Below, piece after piece: positions 45,037 through 59,234 of a stretch of 64,000 nt of DNA. Every line of letters starts with the position of its first letter. Position 1 is the first letter of the stretch. The notes under the pieces were generated by a model. The model saw only the letters and a list, made by a program, of their open reading frames with translations, ran no database searches and had not been told where the DNA came from. Source of the DNA: Hydractinia symbiolongicarpus (Eukaryota > Cnidaria > Hydrozoa > Anthoathecata > Hydractiniidae); the NCBI RefSeq assembly GCF_029227915.1, contig NC_079877.1:32019851-32083850 (forward strand), given 5' to 3'. The translations under genes were made by a program, and so were the position numbers.

Positions 45037-46490
45037 GAAATGTAGTTTTTGAAACTGTCTCTATTTCTTCAGCGCGGACTAACCGCTAGGATTGGTCCCA
45101 CAGTAAAAAATGACTTATTTATCTTAATTTTTAAATAAAGCGCTACCACAGCGCCCAGTGTAATATCTGAGTTCCAGCAATCATGTCAAATTAAGAACAC
45201 TGTTATTTCTTTTAGTCAAACTGGGTCATTTATAATGTCAAAGTCCAAAATCAGTTCAATTAAGTCCCACAGTGAAACGTTTCACTGTTAAAAGCGATGC
45301 AGCCTAGTAATATCCGAACACTATCGCTAAATACATGTTGGTACGAATATGTGACGCAACCGTAGTAACTCAATCGAATTTATACCGCTAGAAAGTCAAT
45401 GAAATGTAGTCTTTGAAACTGTTCCTATTCATTCAGCGCGTGCTAACGGCCAGGATTGGTCCCACAGTAAAAAAAGACTTCTTCACCTAAATTTTTAAAT
45501 AAAGCGCTACCACAGAGCTTAATGTAATCGCAGAATTCCAGCAATCATGTCAAATTAAAAAGAATGTTATTCCTTGGAGATAAATTGGCTCATTTATCAC
45601 ATTTATAATGTCACAGTCCAGAATCGGTTCAATTAAGTCCCACAGTCAATCGTTTCACTGTTAAAAGCGATACAACTTAGTAATATCGGATAAAAATCAC
45701 TAAATACATGTGGGGACGGATATGTGACCCAACCGTTGTAACTCAAACGGGCTGATACCGTAAGAAATGTAGTTTTTGAAACTGTCTCTATTTCTTCAGC
45801 GCGGACTAACCGCTAGGATTGGTCCCACAGTAAAAAATGACTTATTTATCTTAATTTTTAAATAAAGCGCTACCACAGCGCCCAGTGTAATATCTGAGTT
45901 CCAGCAATCATGTCAAATTAAGAACACTGTTATTTCTTGTAGTCAAACTGGGTCATTTATAATGTCAAAGTCCAAAATCAGTTCAATTAAGTCCCACAGT
46001 GAAACGTTTCACTGTTAAAAGCGATGCAGCCTAGTAATATCCGAACACTATCGCTAAATACATGTTGGTACGAATATGTGACGCAACCGTAGTAACTCAA
46101 TCGAATTTATACCGCTAGAAAGTCAATGAAATGTAGTCTTTGAAACTGTTCCTATTCATTCAGCGCGTGCTAACGGCCAGGATTGGTCCCACAGTAAAAA
46201 AAGACTTCTTCACCTAAATTTTTAAATAAAGCGCTACCACAGAGCTTAATGTAATCGCAGAATTCCAGCAATCATGTCAAATTAAAAAGAATGTTATTCC
46301 TTGGAGACAAATTGGCTCATTTATCACATTTATAATGTCACAGTCCAGAATCGGTTCAATTAAGTCCCACAGTCAATCGTTTCACTGTTAAAAGCGATAC
46401 AACTTAGTAATATCGGATAAAAATCACTAAATACATGTGGGGACGGATATGTGACCCAACCGTTGTAACTCAAACGGGCTGATACCGTAA
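45037..46490. repeat. Near-identical 727-bp dimer duplication
   Basis: 45037-45763 and 45764-46490 repeat the same pair of monomers, marked by gcgcggactaaccgctagg, aagaacactgttatttctt and a shortened gggtcatttataatgtc segment. Confidence 0.85.
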
Positions 46491-49400
46491 GAAATGTAGT
46501 TTTGAAACTGTCGCTATTTCTTCAGCGCGCGATAACGGCTGGGATTCGTCCCACAGTAAAAAATGACTTATTTACCTAAATATTTAAATGAAGCGCTACC
46601 ACAGCGCCCAGTGTAATCGCTGAGTTCCGGCAATCACGTCAAATTAAGAAGAATGTTATTTCTTGGGGTCCGATTGGCTCACTTATCACATTCTTAAGGG
46701 CACAGTCTAGAATCAGTTCAACTAAGTCCCACAGGCAATCGTTTCACTGTTAAAAGCGATACAACCTAGTAATATCAGAAAAAGATCCCTAAATACATGT
46801 GGGGACGAATATGTGACGCAACCGTTGTAACTCAAACGGACTGATACTGTTAGAAATTCATTTAAATGTAGTTCTGGAAACTGTCTCAATTTCTTCAGCG
46901 CGCGATAACAGCTACGATTGGTCCTACAGTAAAAAATGACTGATTTATGTAAATTTTATAATGAAGTGCTACCACAGAGCCCAGTGTAATCGCTGAGTTC
47001 CGGCAATCATGTCAAATTAAGAAAAATGTTATTTCTTGGATCCAGTTGACTCACTTATCACATTTATAACGTCACAGGCCAAACTTATTTCAATCAAGTT
47101 CCACAGGCAATCGTTTCACTGTTAAAAGTGATATAACTTAGTAATATCAGAAAAATAACACTAAATACATGTTGGTACGACTATGTGACACAACTGTTGT
47201 AACTCAAACGGATTGATACCGCCAAGAAGTCAATGAAATGTAGTCTTTTAGAATGTCTCTATTTCTTCAGCGCGTGCTAACCGCCAGGATTGGTCCCACA
47301 GTAAAAAAAGACTTATTTATCTAAATTTTTAAATAAAGTGCTACCACAGAGCCTAGTGTAATTCCTGAAATCCAGCAATCATGTCGAATTAAGAAGAATG
47401 TTATTCATTGGAGTCCAATTGCCTCATCTATCACATTTATAAGTTCACAGTCCAGAATCAGTTCAATTAAGTCCCAGAGTCAATCGTTTTACTGTTAAAA
47501 GCGATATAACTTAGTAACATCCGAAAAATATCACTAAATACATGTTGGTACGAATATGTGACGCAACCGTTGTAACTCAAACGGATTGATACCAGCAAAA
47601 AGTCAATGAAATGTAGTTTTTGAGAATGTCTCTATTTCTTCAGCGCGTACTAACGGCCAGGATTGGTCCCACAGTAAAAAAAGAATTATTTATCTAAATT
47701 TTTAAATAAAGCGCTACCACAGAGCCTAGTGTAATTCCTGAAATCCAGCAATCATGTCGAATTAAGAAAAATGTTATTCCTTGGAGTCCAATTGGCTTAT
47801 TTATCACATTTATAAGGTCACAGTCCAGAATCAGTTGAATTAAGTCGCACAGTCAATCGTTTCACTGTTTAAAGCGATACAACTTAGTAATATCGGAAAA
47901 AAGGCACTAAATACATGTTGGTACGAATATGTGACGCAACCGTTGTAACTCAAACGGATTGACAACGTTAGAAAGTCCATGAAATGTAGTTTTTGAAACT
48001 GTCTCCATTTCTTCAGCGCGAACTAACCGCTAGGATTGGTCCCACAGTAAAAAATGACTTATTTATCTTAATTTTTTAATAAAGTGTTACAACAGCGCCC
48101 AATGTAATCTCTAAATTCCACCAATCATGTCAAATTAAGAACACTGTTATTTCTTGTGGTCAAACTGGCTCATTTATCACATTTATAAGGACAAAGTCCA
48201 AAATCAGTTCAATTAAGTCCCACAGTGAAACGTTTCACTGTTAAAAGCGATGCAGCCTAGTAATATCCGAACACTATCGCTAAATACATGTTGCTACGAA
48301 TATGTGACGCAACCGTAGTAACTCAAACGCATTCATACCGCTAGAAAGTCCATGAAATTTAGTTTTTGAAACTGTCTCTATTTCTTCAGCGCAAACTAAC
48401 CGCTAGGAGTGGTTCCACAGTAAAAAAAGATTTAATTATCTAAATTTTTAAAGAAAGCGCTACCACAGAACCTAGTGTAATCGCTGAATGCCAGCAATCA
48501 TGTCGAATTAAAAAGAATGTTATTCCTTGGAGTCCAATTGGCTCATTTATCATATTTATAAGGTCGCAGTCCAAAGTTACTTCATATTAAGACCCAGAGT
48601 CAATCGTTTCACTGTTAAAAGCGATATAATATAGTAATATCCGAAAAATATCACTAAATACATGTTGGTACGAATATGTGACGCAACCGTTGTAACTCAA
48701 ACGGATTGATACCGGCAAGAGGTGAATGAAATGTAGTTTTTAAGAATCTCTCTATTTTTTCAGCGCGTGCTAACGGCCATGATTGATCTCACAGTAAAAA
48801 AAAGACTTATTTATCTAAATTTTTAAATAAAGCGCTACCACAGAGCCTAGTGTAATTCCTAAAATCCAGCAATCATGTCGAATTTAGAAGAATGTTATTC
48901 CTGGGAGTCCAATTGGCTCATTTATCACATTTATAGGGTCACAGTCCAGAATCAGTTCAGTTAAGTCCCACAGTCAATCGTTTCACTGTTAAAAGCGATA
49001 CAACTTAGTAATATCGGATAAAAATCACTAAATACGTGTGGGGACGAATATGTGACCCAACCATTGTAACTCAAACGGACTGACACCGTTAGGAAGTCAA
49101 TGAAACGTAGTTTTTAAAACTGTCGCTATTTCTTCAGCGCGCGATAACGGCTAGGAGCGGTCCCACAGCAAAGAATGACTTATCTATCTAAATTTTTTTA
49201 ATGAAGCACTATCACAGCGCCCAGTGTAATCGCTGAGTTCCGGCAATCATGTCAAATTAAGAAGAATGTTATTTCTTGGTGTCCAGTTGACTCACTTATC
49301 ACATTTATAAGTTCACAGTCCAAAGTTAGTTCAGTTAATTCCCACAGTCAATCGTTTCACTGTTAAAAGCGATACAACTTAGTAATATCGGATAAAAATC

Positions 49401-52400
49401 ACTAAATACGTGTGGGGACGAATATGTGACCCAACCATTGTAACTCAAATGGACTGACACCGTTAGGAAGTCAATGAAACGTAGTTTTTGAAACTGTCGC
49501 TATTTCTTCAGCGCGCGATAACGGCTAGGATCGGTCCAACAGTAAAGAATGACCTATCTATCTAAATCTTTTTAATGAAGCACTATCACAGCGCCCAGTG
49601 TAATCGCTGAGTTCCGGCAATCATGTTAAATTAAGAAGAATGTTATTGTTTGGTGTCCAGTTGACTCACTTATCACATTTATAAGGTCACAGTCCAAAGT
49701 TAGTTCAATTAAGTTTCACAGGCAATCGTTTCACTGTTAAAAGCGATACAACTTAGTAATATCGGAAAAAAATCACTAACTACATGTTGGTACAAATATG
49801 TGCCGCAACTGTTGTAACTCAAACGGATTGATACCGTTAGAAAGTCATTGAAATTTAGTTTTTGAAACTGTCGCTATTTCTTCAGCGGGCGATAACGGCT
49901 AGGGTTGGTCCCACAGTAAAAAATGACTGATTTATTTAAATTTTATAACAAAGTTCTATCACAGCGCTCAGTGTAATCCCTGAGTTCCGGCAATCATGTC
50001 AAATTAAGAAGAATGTTATTTCTTGGATCCCGTTGACTCACTTATCACATTTATAAGGTCACAGGCCAAACTTATTTCAATTAAGTTCCACAGGCAATCG
50101 TTTCACTGTTAAAAGTGATATAACTTAGTAATATCAGAAAGATAACACTAAATACATGTTGGTACGATTATGTGACGCAACCGTTGTAACTCAAACGGAT
50201 TGATACCGGCAAGAAGTCAATGAAATGTAGTTTTTGAGAATCTCTCTATTTCTTCAGCGCGTGCTAACGGCCAGGATTGGTCCCACAGTATAAAAAGACT
50301 TATTTATCTAAATTTTTAAATAAAATGCTTCCACAGAGCCTAGTGTAATTCCTGAAATCCAGCAATCATGTCGAATTAAGAAGAATGTTATTCCTTGGAG
50401 TCCAATTGGCTCATCTATCACATTTATAAGGTCACAGTCCGGAATCAGTTCAATTAAGTCCCACAGTCAATCGTTTCACTGTTAAAAGCGATACAACTTA
50501 GTAATATCGAAAAAAAATCACTAAATACATGTTGGTACGAATATGTGATGCAACCGTTGTAACTCAAACGGATGGACAACGTTAGAAAGTCAATGAAATG
50601 TAGTTTTTGAAACTGTCTCTACTTCATCAACGCGAACTAACGGCTAGGAATGGTCCCACATTAGAAAATGACTTATTTATCTTAATTTTTTAATAAAGCT
50701 CTACCACAGCACCCAGTGTAATTGCTGAGTTCCACAATTATGTCAAATTAAGAACACTGTTATTTCTTGTAGTCAAACTGGCTCATTTATCACATTTATA
50801 AGGTCAAAGTCCAAAATCAGTTCAATTAAGTCCCACAGTGAAACGCTTCACTGTTAAAAGCGATGCAGCCTAGTAAGATCCGAACACTATCCCTAAATAC
50901 ATGTTGGTACGAATATGTGACGCAACCATAGTAACTCAAACGGACTGACACCGTTAGGAAGTCAATGAGACGTAGTTTTTGAAACTTTCGCTATTTCTTT
51001 AGCGCGCGATAACGGCTAGGATCGGGCGCACAGTAAAGAATGACTTATCTATCTAATTTTTTTAATGACGCACTATCACAGCGCCCAGTGTAATCGCTGA
51101 GTTCCGGCAATCATGTCAAATTAAAAAGAATGTTATTTCTTGGAGTCCAGTTGGCTCATCTATCACATTTATAAGGTCACAGTCCAGAATCAGTTCAATT
51201 AAGTCCCACAGTCAATCGTTTCACTGTTAAAAGCGATACAACTTAGTAATATCGAAAAAAAATCACTAAATACATGTTGGTACGACTATGTGACACAACT
51301 GTTGTAACTCAAACGGATTTATACCGGTAGAAAGTCAATGAAATGTATTCTTTGAAACTTTTCCTATTCATTCAGCGCGTGCTAACGGCCAGGATTGGTC
51401 CCACAGTAAAAAAAGACTTTTTCATCTAAATTTTTAAATAAAGCGCTACCACAGAGCTTAATGTAATCGCGGAATTCCAGCCATCATGTCAAATTAAAAA
51501 GAATGTGATTCCTTGGAGACCAATTTGCTCATTTATCACATTTATAAGGCAACAGTCCAGAATCAGTTCAATTAAGTCCCACACTCAATCGTTTCACTGT
51601 TAAAAGCGATACAACTTAGTAATATCGGATAAAAATCACTAAATACATGTGGGGACGAATATGTGACCCAACCGTTGTAACTCAAACGGACTGACCCTGT
51701 TAGGAAGTCAATGAAACGTAGTTTTTGAAACTGTCGCTATTTCTTTAGCGCGCGATAACGGCTAGGATCGGTCGCACAGTAAAGAATGACTTATCTATCT
51801 AAATTTTTTAATGAAGCACTATCACAGCGCCCAGTGTAATCGCTGAGTTCCGGCAATCATGTCAAATTAAGAAGAATGTTATTTCTTGGAGTCCAGTTGA
51901 CTCACTTATCACATTTATATGGTCATAGTCCAAAGTTAGTTCAATTAAGTTCCACAGGCAATCGTTTCACTGTTAAAAGCAATACAACTTAGTAATATCG
52001 GAAAAAAATCACTAACTACATGTTGGTGCGAATATGTGACGCAACTGTTGTAACTCAAACGGACTGATACCGTTAGAAAGGCATTGAAATGTAGTTTTTG
52101 AAACTGTCGTTATTTCTTCAGCGCGCGATAATGGTTAGGATTGGTCCCACATGAAAATATTACTGATTTATCTAAATATTTAAATGAAGCGCTACCACAG
52201 CGCCCAGTGTAATCGCTGAGTTCCGGCAATCATGTCAAATTAAGAAGAATGTTATTTCTTGGGGTCCAATTGGCTCACTTATCACATTCTTAAGGTCACA
52301 GTCTAGAATCAGTTCAATTAAGTCCCACAGTCAATCGTTGCACTGTTAAAAGCGATACAACTTAGTAATATTGGAAAAAAATCACTAACTACATGTTGGT

Positions 52401-53205
52401 ACGAATATGTGACGCAACTGTTGCAACTCAAACGGACTGATACCATTAGAAAGTCAATGAAATGTAGTCTTTTAGAATGTCTCTATTTCTTCAGCGCGTG
52501 CTAACGGCCAGGATTGGTGCCACAGTAAAAAAAGACTTATTTATCTAAATTTTTAAAGAAAGCGCTACCAGAGACCCTAGTGTAATCACTGAGTTCCGGC
52601 AATCATGTCAAATTAAGAAGAATGTTATTTCTTGGATCCAGTTGACTCACTTATCACATTTATAAGGTCACAGGCAAAACTTATTTCAATTAAGTTCCAC
52701 AGGCAATCGTTTCACTGTTAAAAGTGATATAACTTAGTAATATCCGAAAAATATCACTAAGTACATGTCGGTACGAATATGTGACGCAACCGTTGTAACT
52801 CAAACGGATTGATACCAGCCAGAAGTCAATGAAATGTAGTTTTTGAAACTGTCGCTATTTCTTCAGCGCGTGCTAACGGCCAGGATTGGTCCCACAGTAT
52901 AAAAAGACTTATTTATCTAAATTTTTAAATAAAATGCTACCACAGACCCTAGTGTAATTCCTGAAATCCAGCAAACATGTCGAATTAAGAAGAATGTTAT
53001 TCCTTGGAGTCCAATTGGCTCATCTATCACATTTATAAGGTCACAGTCCGGAATCAGTTCAATTAAGTCCCACACTCAATCGTTTCACTGTTAAAAGCGA
53101 TACAACTTAGTAATATCGAAAAAAAATCACTAAATACATGTTGGTACGAATATGTGATGCAACCGTTGTAACTCAAACGGATTGACACCGTTAAAAAGTC
53201 AATGA

Positions 53206-56200
53206 AATGTAATTTTTGAAACTGTCTCTACTTCATCAGCGCGAACTAACGGCTAGGAATGGTCCCACATTATAAAATGACTTATTTATCTTAATTTTTT
53301 AATAAAGCGCTACCACAGAGCTTAATGTAATCGCGAAATTCCAGCAATCATGTCAAATTAAAAAGAATGTTATTCCTTGGAGACCAATTGGCTCATTTAT
53401 CACATTTATAAGGTAACAGTCCAGAATCAGTTCAATTAAGTCCCACACTCAATCGTTTCACTGTTAAAAGCGATACAAATTAGTAATATCGGATAAAAAT
53501 CATTAAATACATGTGGGGACGAATATGTGACCCAACTGTTGTAACTCATATGGACTGACACCGTTAAAAAGTCAATGAAATGTAATTTTTGAAACTGTCT
53601 CTACTTCATCAGCGCGAACTAACGGCTAGAAATGGTCCCACATTATAAAATGACTTATTTATCTTAATTTTTTAATAAAGCGCTACCACAGAGCCTAGTG
53701 TAATTCCTAAAATCCAGCAATCATGCCGAATTAAGAAGAATGTTATTCCTGGGAGTCCAATTCGCTCATCTATCACACTTATAGGGTCACAGTGCAGAAT
53801 CAGTTCAATTAATCCCACAGTCAATTGTTTCACTGTTAAAAGCGATACAACTTAGTAATATCGAAAAAAATCACTAAATACATGTTGGTGCGAGTATGTC
53901 ATGCAACCGTTGTAACTCAGACGGATTGACACCGGCAGGAAGTCAATGAAACGTAGTTTTTGAAACTGTCGCTATTTCTTCAGCGCGAACTAACGGCTAG
54001 GACTGGTCCCACATTAGAAAAGGACTTATTTACCTTAATTCTTAAATAAAGCGCTACCACAGCACCCAGTGTAATCGCTGAGTTCCAGCAATCATGTCAA
54101 GTTAAGAACACTGTTATTTCTTGTAGTCAAACTGGCTCATTTATCACATTTATAAGGTCACAGTCCAGAATCAGTTCAGTTAAGTCCCACGGTCAATCGT
54201 TTTACTGTTAAAAGCTATACAACTTAGTAATATCGGATAAAAATCACTGAATACGTGTGGGGACGAATATGTGACCCAACCATTGTAACTCAAACGGACT
54301 GACACCGTTAGGAAGTCAATGAAACGTATTTTTTGAAACTGTCGCTATTTCTTCAGCGCGTGCTAACGGCCAGGATTGGTCCCACAGTAAAAAAAGACTT
54401 ATTTATCTAATTTTTTAAATAAAGCGCTACCACAGAGCTTAATGTAATCGCGGAATTCCAGCAATCATGTCAAATTAAGAAGAATGTTATTCCTTGGAGT
54501 CCAATTGGCTCATCTATCACATTTATAAGTTCACAGTCCAGAATCAGTTCAATTAAGTCCCAGAGTCAATCGTTTCACTGTTAAAACCGATATAACTTAG
54601 TAATATCCGAAAAATATCACTAAATACATGTTGGTACGGATATGTGACGCAACCGTTGTAACTCAAACGGATTGACACCGTTAGAAAGTCAATGAAATGT
54701 AGTTTTTGAAACTGTCTCTATTTCTTCAGCGCAAACTAACGGCTAGGATTTGTCCAACAATAAAAAATGACTTATTTATCTTAATTTTGAAATAAAGCGC
54801 TACCACAGCGCCCAGTGTAATCGCTGAGTTCCAGCAATCATGTCAAATTAAGAACAATGTTATTTCTTGCGGTCCAGTTGGCTCACTTATCACATTTATA
54901 AGGTCACAGTCCACAATGAGATCAATTAAGTCCCACAGTCAATCGTTTCACTGTTAAAAGCAATACAAGTTAGTAATATCGGAAAAAAATATATAAACAC
55001 ATGTTGGTACGAATATATGACGCAACCGTTGCAACTCAAACGGATTGACACCGTGAGAAAGTCAATGAAATGTAATTTTTGAAACTGTCTCTACTTCATC
55101 AGCGCGAACTAACGGCTAGGAATGGTCCCACATTATAAAATGACTTATTTATCTTAATTTTTTAATAAAGCGCTACCACAGAGCTTAATGTAATCGCGAA
55201 ATTCCAGCAATCATGTCAAATTAAAAAGAATGTTATTCCTTGGAGACCAATTGGCTCATTTATCACATTTATAAGGTAACAGTCCAGAATCAGTTCAATT
55301 AAGTCCCACACTCAATCGTTTCACTGTTAAAAGCGATACAAATTAGTAATATCGGATAAAAATCATTAAATACATGTGGGGACGAATATGTGACCCAACT
55401 GTTGTAACTCATATGGACTGACACCGTTAAAAAGTCAATGAAATGTAATTTTTGAAACTGTCTCTACTTCATCAGCGCGAACTAACGGCTAGGAATGGTC
55501 CCACATTATAAAATGACTTATTTATCTTAATTTTTTAATAAAGCGCTACCACAGAGCCTAGTGTAATTCCTAAAATCCAGCAATCATGCCGAATTAAGAA
55601 GAATGTTATTCCTGGGAGTCCAATTCGCTCATCTATCACACTTATAGGGTCACAGTGCAGAATCAGTTCAATTAAGGCCCACAGTCAATCGTTTCACTGT
55701 TAAAAGCGATACAACTTAGTAATATCGAAAAAAATCACTAAATACATGTTGGTGCGAGTATGTGATGCAACCGTTGTAACTCAGACGGATTGACACCGGC
55801 AGGAAGTCAATGAAACGTAGTTTTTGAAACTGTCGCTATTTCTTCAGCGCGAACTAACGGCTAGGACTGGTCCCACATTAGAAAAGGACTTATTTACCTT
55901 AATTCTTAAATAAAGCGCTACCACAGCACCCAGTGTAATCGCTGAGTTCCAGCAATCATGTCAAGTTAAGAACACTGTTATTTCTTGTAGTCAAACTGGC
56001 TCATTTATCACATTTATAAGGTCACAGTCCAGAATCAGTTCAGTTAAGTCCCACAGTCAATCGTTTTACTGTTAAAAGCGATACAACTTAGTAATATCGG
56101 ATAAAAATCACTAAATACGTGTGGGGACGAATATGTGACCCAACCATTGTAACTCAAACGGATTGACACCGTTAGAAAGTCAATGAAATGTAGTTTTTGA

Positions 56201-56930
56201 AACTGTCTCTATTTCTTCACCGCAAACTAACGGCTAGGATTGGTCCAACAATAAAAAATGACTTATTTATCTTAATTTTGAAATAAAGCGCTACCACAGC
56301 GCCCAGTGTAATCGCTGAGTTCCAGCAATCATGTCAAATTAAGAACAATGTTATTTCTTGGGGTCCAGTTGGCTCACTTATCACATTTATAAGGTCACAG
56401 TCCACAATGAGATCAATTAAGTCCCACAGTCAATCGTTTCACTGTTAAAAGCAATACAAGTTAGTAATATCGGAAAAAAATATATAAACACATGTTGGTA
56501 CGAATATATGACGCAACCGTTGTAACTCAAACGGATTGACACCGTGAGAAAGTCAATGAAAGGTAGCTTTGGAAACTGTCTCTACTTCTTCAGCGCGAAC
56601 TAACGGCTAGGATTGGTCCTACAGTAAAAAATGACTTACTTATCTTAATTTTTTAATAAAGCGCTACCACAGCACCCAGTGTATTTGCTGAGTTCCAGCA
56701 ATTATGTCGAATTAAAAAGAATGTTATTCCTGGGAGTCCAATTGGCTCATCTATCACATTTATAAGGTCACAGTCCACAATGAGATCAATTAAGTCCCAC
56801 AGTCAATCGTTTCACTGTTAAAAGCAATACAAGTTAGTAATATCCGAAAAATATCACTAAATACATGTTGGTACGAATATGTGACGCAACCGTTGTAACT
56901 CAAACGGATTGATACCGGCAAGAGGTCAAT
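53206..56930. repeat. Higher-order block of ~1864 bp (five monomers), repeated
   Basis: Rare variants recur 1864 bp apart: tcgcgaaattccagcaatc at about 53331 and 55195, and acggattgacaccggcagg at about 53921 and 55785. The copies drift toward their 3' ends, where one monomer difference changes the spacing to about 1491 bp (tccacaatgagatc at about 54909 and 56400). Confidence 0.75.
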
Positions 56931-59234
56931 GAAATGTAGTTTTTAAAAATCTCTCTATTTTTTCAGCGCGTGCTAACGGCCAGGATTGGTCCCACAGTAA
57001 AGAAAAGACTTATTTATCTAAATTTTTAAATAAGGCGCTACCACAGAGCCTAGTGTAATTCCTAAAATCCAGAAATCATGTCGAATTAAAAAGAATGTTA
57101 TTCCTGGGAGTCCAATTGGCTCATCTATCACATTTATAGGGTCACAGTCCAGAATCAGTTCAATTAAGTCCCACAGTCAATCGTTTCACTGTTAAAAGCG
57201 ATACAACTTAGTAATATCGAAAAAAATCACTAAATACATGTTGGTACGAATATGTGATGCAACCGTTGTAACTCAGACGGATTGACACCGTTAGGAAGTC
57301 AATGAAACGTAGTTTTTGAAACTGTCGCTATTTCTTCAGCGCGAACTAACGGCTAGGACTGGTCCCACATTAGAAAAGGACTTATTTATCTTAATTCTTA
57401 AATAAAGCGCTACCACAGCACCCAGTGTAATCGCTGAGTTCCAGCAATCATGTCAAGTTAAGAACACTGTTATTTCTTGTAGTCAAACTGGCTCATTTAT
57501 TACATTTATAAGGTCACAGTCCAGAATCAGTTCAGTTAAGTCCCACAGTCAATCACTAAATACGTGTGGGGACGAATATGTGCCGCAACTGTTGTAACTC
57601 AAACGGACTGATACCGTTAGAAAGTCATTGAAATTTAGTTTTTGAAACTGTCGCTATTTCTTCAGCGCGCGATAACGGCTAGGACTCGTCCCACAGTAAA
57701 AAATGACTGATTTATTTAAATTTTATAATGAAGTGCTACCACAGCGCCCAGTGTAATCGCTGAGTTCCGGCAATTATGTCAAATTAAGAAGAATGTTATT
57801 TCTTGGATCCAGTTGACTCACTTATCACATTTATAAGGTCACAGACCAAACTTATTTCAATTAAGTTCCACAGGCAATCGTTTCACTGTTAAAAGTGATA
57901 TAACTTAGTAATATCAGAAAAATAACACTAAATACATGTTGGTACGACTATGTGACACAACTGTTGTAACTCAAACGGATTGATACCGCCAAGAAGTCAA
58001 TGAAATGTAGTCTTTTAGAATGTCTGTATTTCTTCAGCGCGTGCTAACGGCCAGGATTGGTCCCACAGTAAAAAAAGAATTATTTATCTAAATTTTTAAA
58101 TAAAGCGATACCACAGAGCTTAATGTAATCGCCGATCTCCAGCAATCATGTCAAATTAAAAAGAATGTTATTCCTTTGAGACCATTTGGCTCATTTATCA
58201 CATTTATAAGATCACAGTCCAGAATCAGTTCAGTTAAGTCCTACAGTCAATCGTTTCACTGTTAAAAGCGATACAACTTAGTAATATCGGATAAAAATCA
58301 TTAAATACGTGTGGGGACGGATATGTGACCCAACCATTGTAACTCAAACGGACTGACACCGTTAGGAAGTCAATGAAACGTAGTTTTTGAAACTGTCGCT
58401 ATTTCTTCAGCGCGCGATAACAGCTAGGATTGGTCCCACAGTAAAAAATGACTGACTTATTTAAATTTTATAATGAAGTGCTACCACAGCGCCCAGTGTA
58501 ATCGCTGAGTTCCGGCAATCATGTCAAATTAAGAAGAATGTTATTCCTTGGAGTCCAATTGGCTCATCTATCACATTTATAAGTTCACAGTCCAGAATAA
58601 GTTCAATTAAGTCCCAGAGTCAATCGTTTCACTGTTAAAAACGATATAACTTAGTAATATCCGAAAAATATCACTAAATACATGTTGGTACGAATATGTG
58701 ACGCAACCGTTGTAACTCAAACGGATTGACACCGTTAGAAAGTCAATGAAATGTAGTTTTTGAAACTGTCTCTATTTCTTCAGCGCAAACTAACGGCTAG
58801 GATTGGTCCAACAATAAAAAATGACTTATTTATCTTAATTTTGAAATAAAGCGCTACCACAGCGCCCAGTGTAATCGCTGAGTTCCAGCAATCATGTCAA
58901 ATTAAGAACAATGTTATTTCTTGGGGTCCAGTTTGCTCACTTATCACATTTATAAGGTCCCAGTCCAAAGTTAGTTCAATTATTCCTTGGAGACCAATTG
59001 GCTCATTTATCACATTTATAAGGCAACAGTTCAGAATCAGTTCAATTAAGTCCCACACTCAATCGTTTCACTGTTAAAAGCGATACAACTTAGTAATATC
59101 AGATAAAAATCACTAAATACATGTGGGGACGAATATGTGACACAACCGTTGTAACTCAAACGGACTGACACCGTTAGGACGTCAATGAAACGTAGTTTTT
59201 GAAACTGTCGCTATTTCTTTAGCGCGCGATAACG

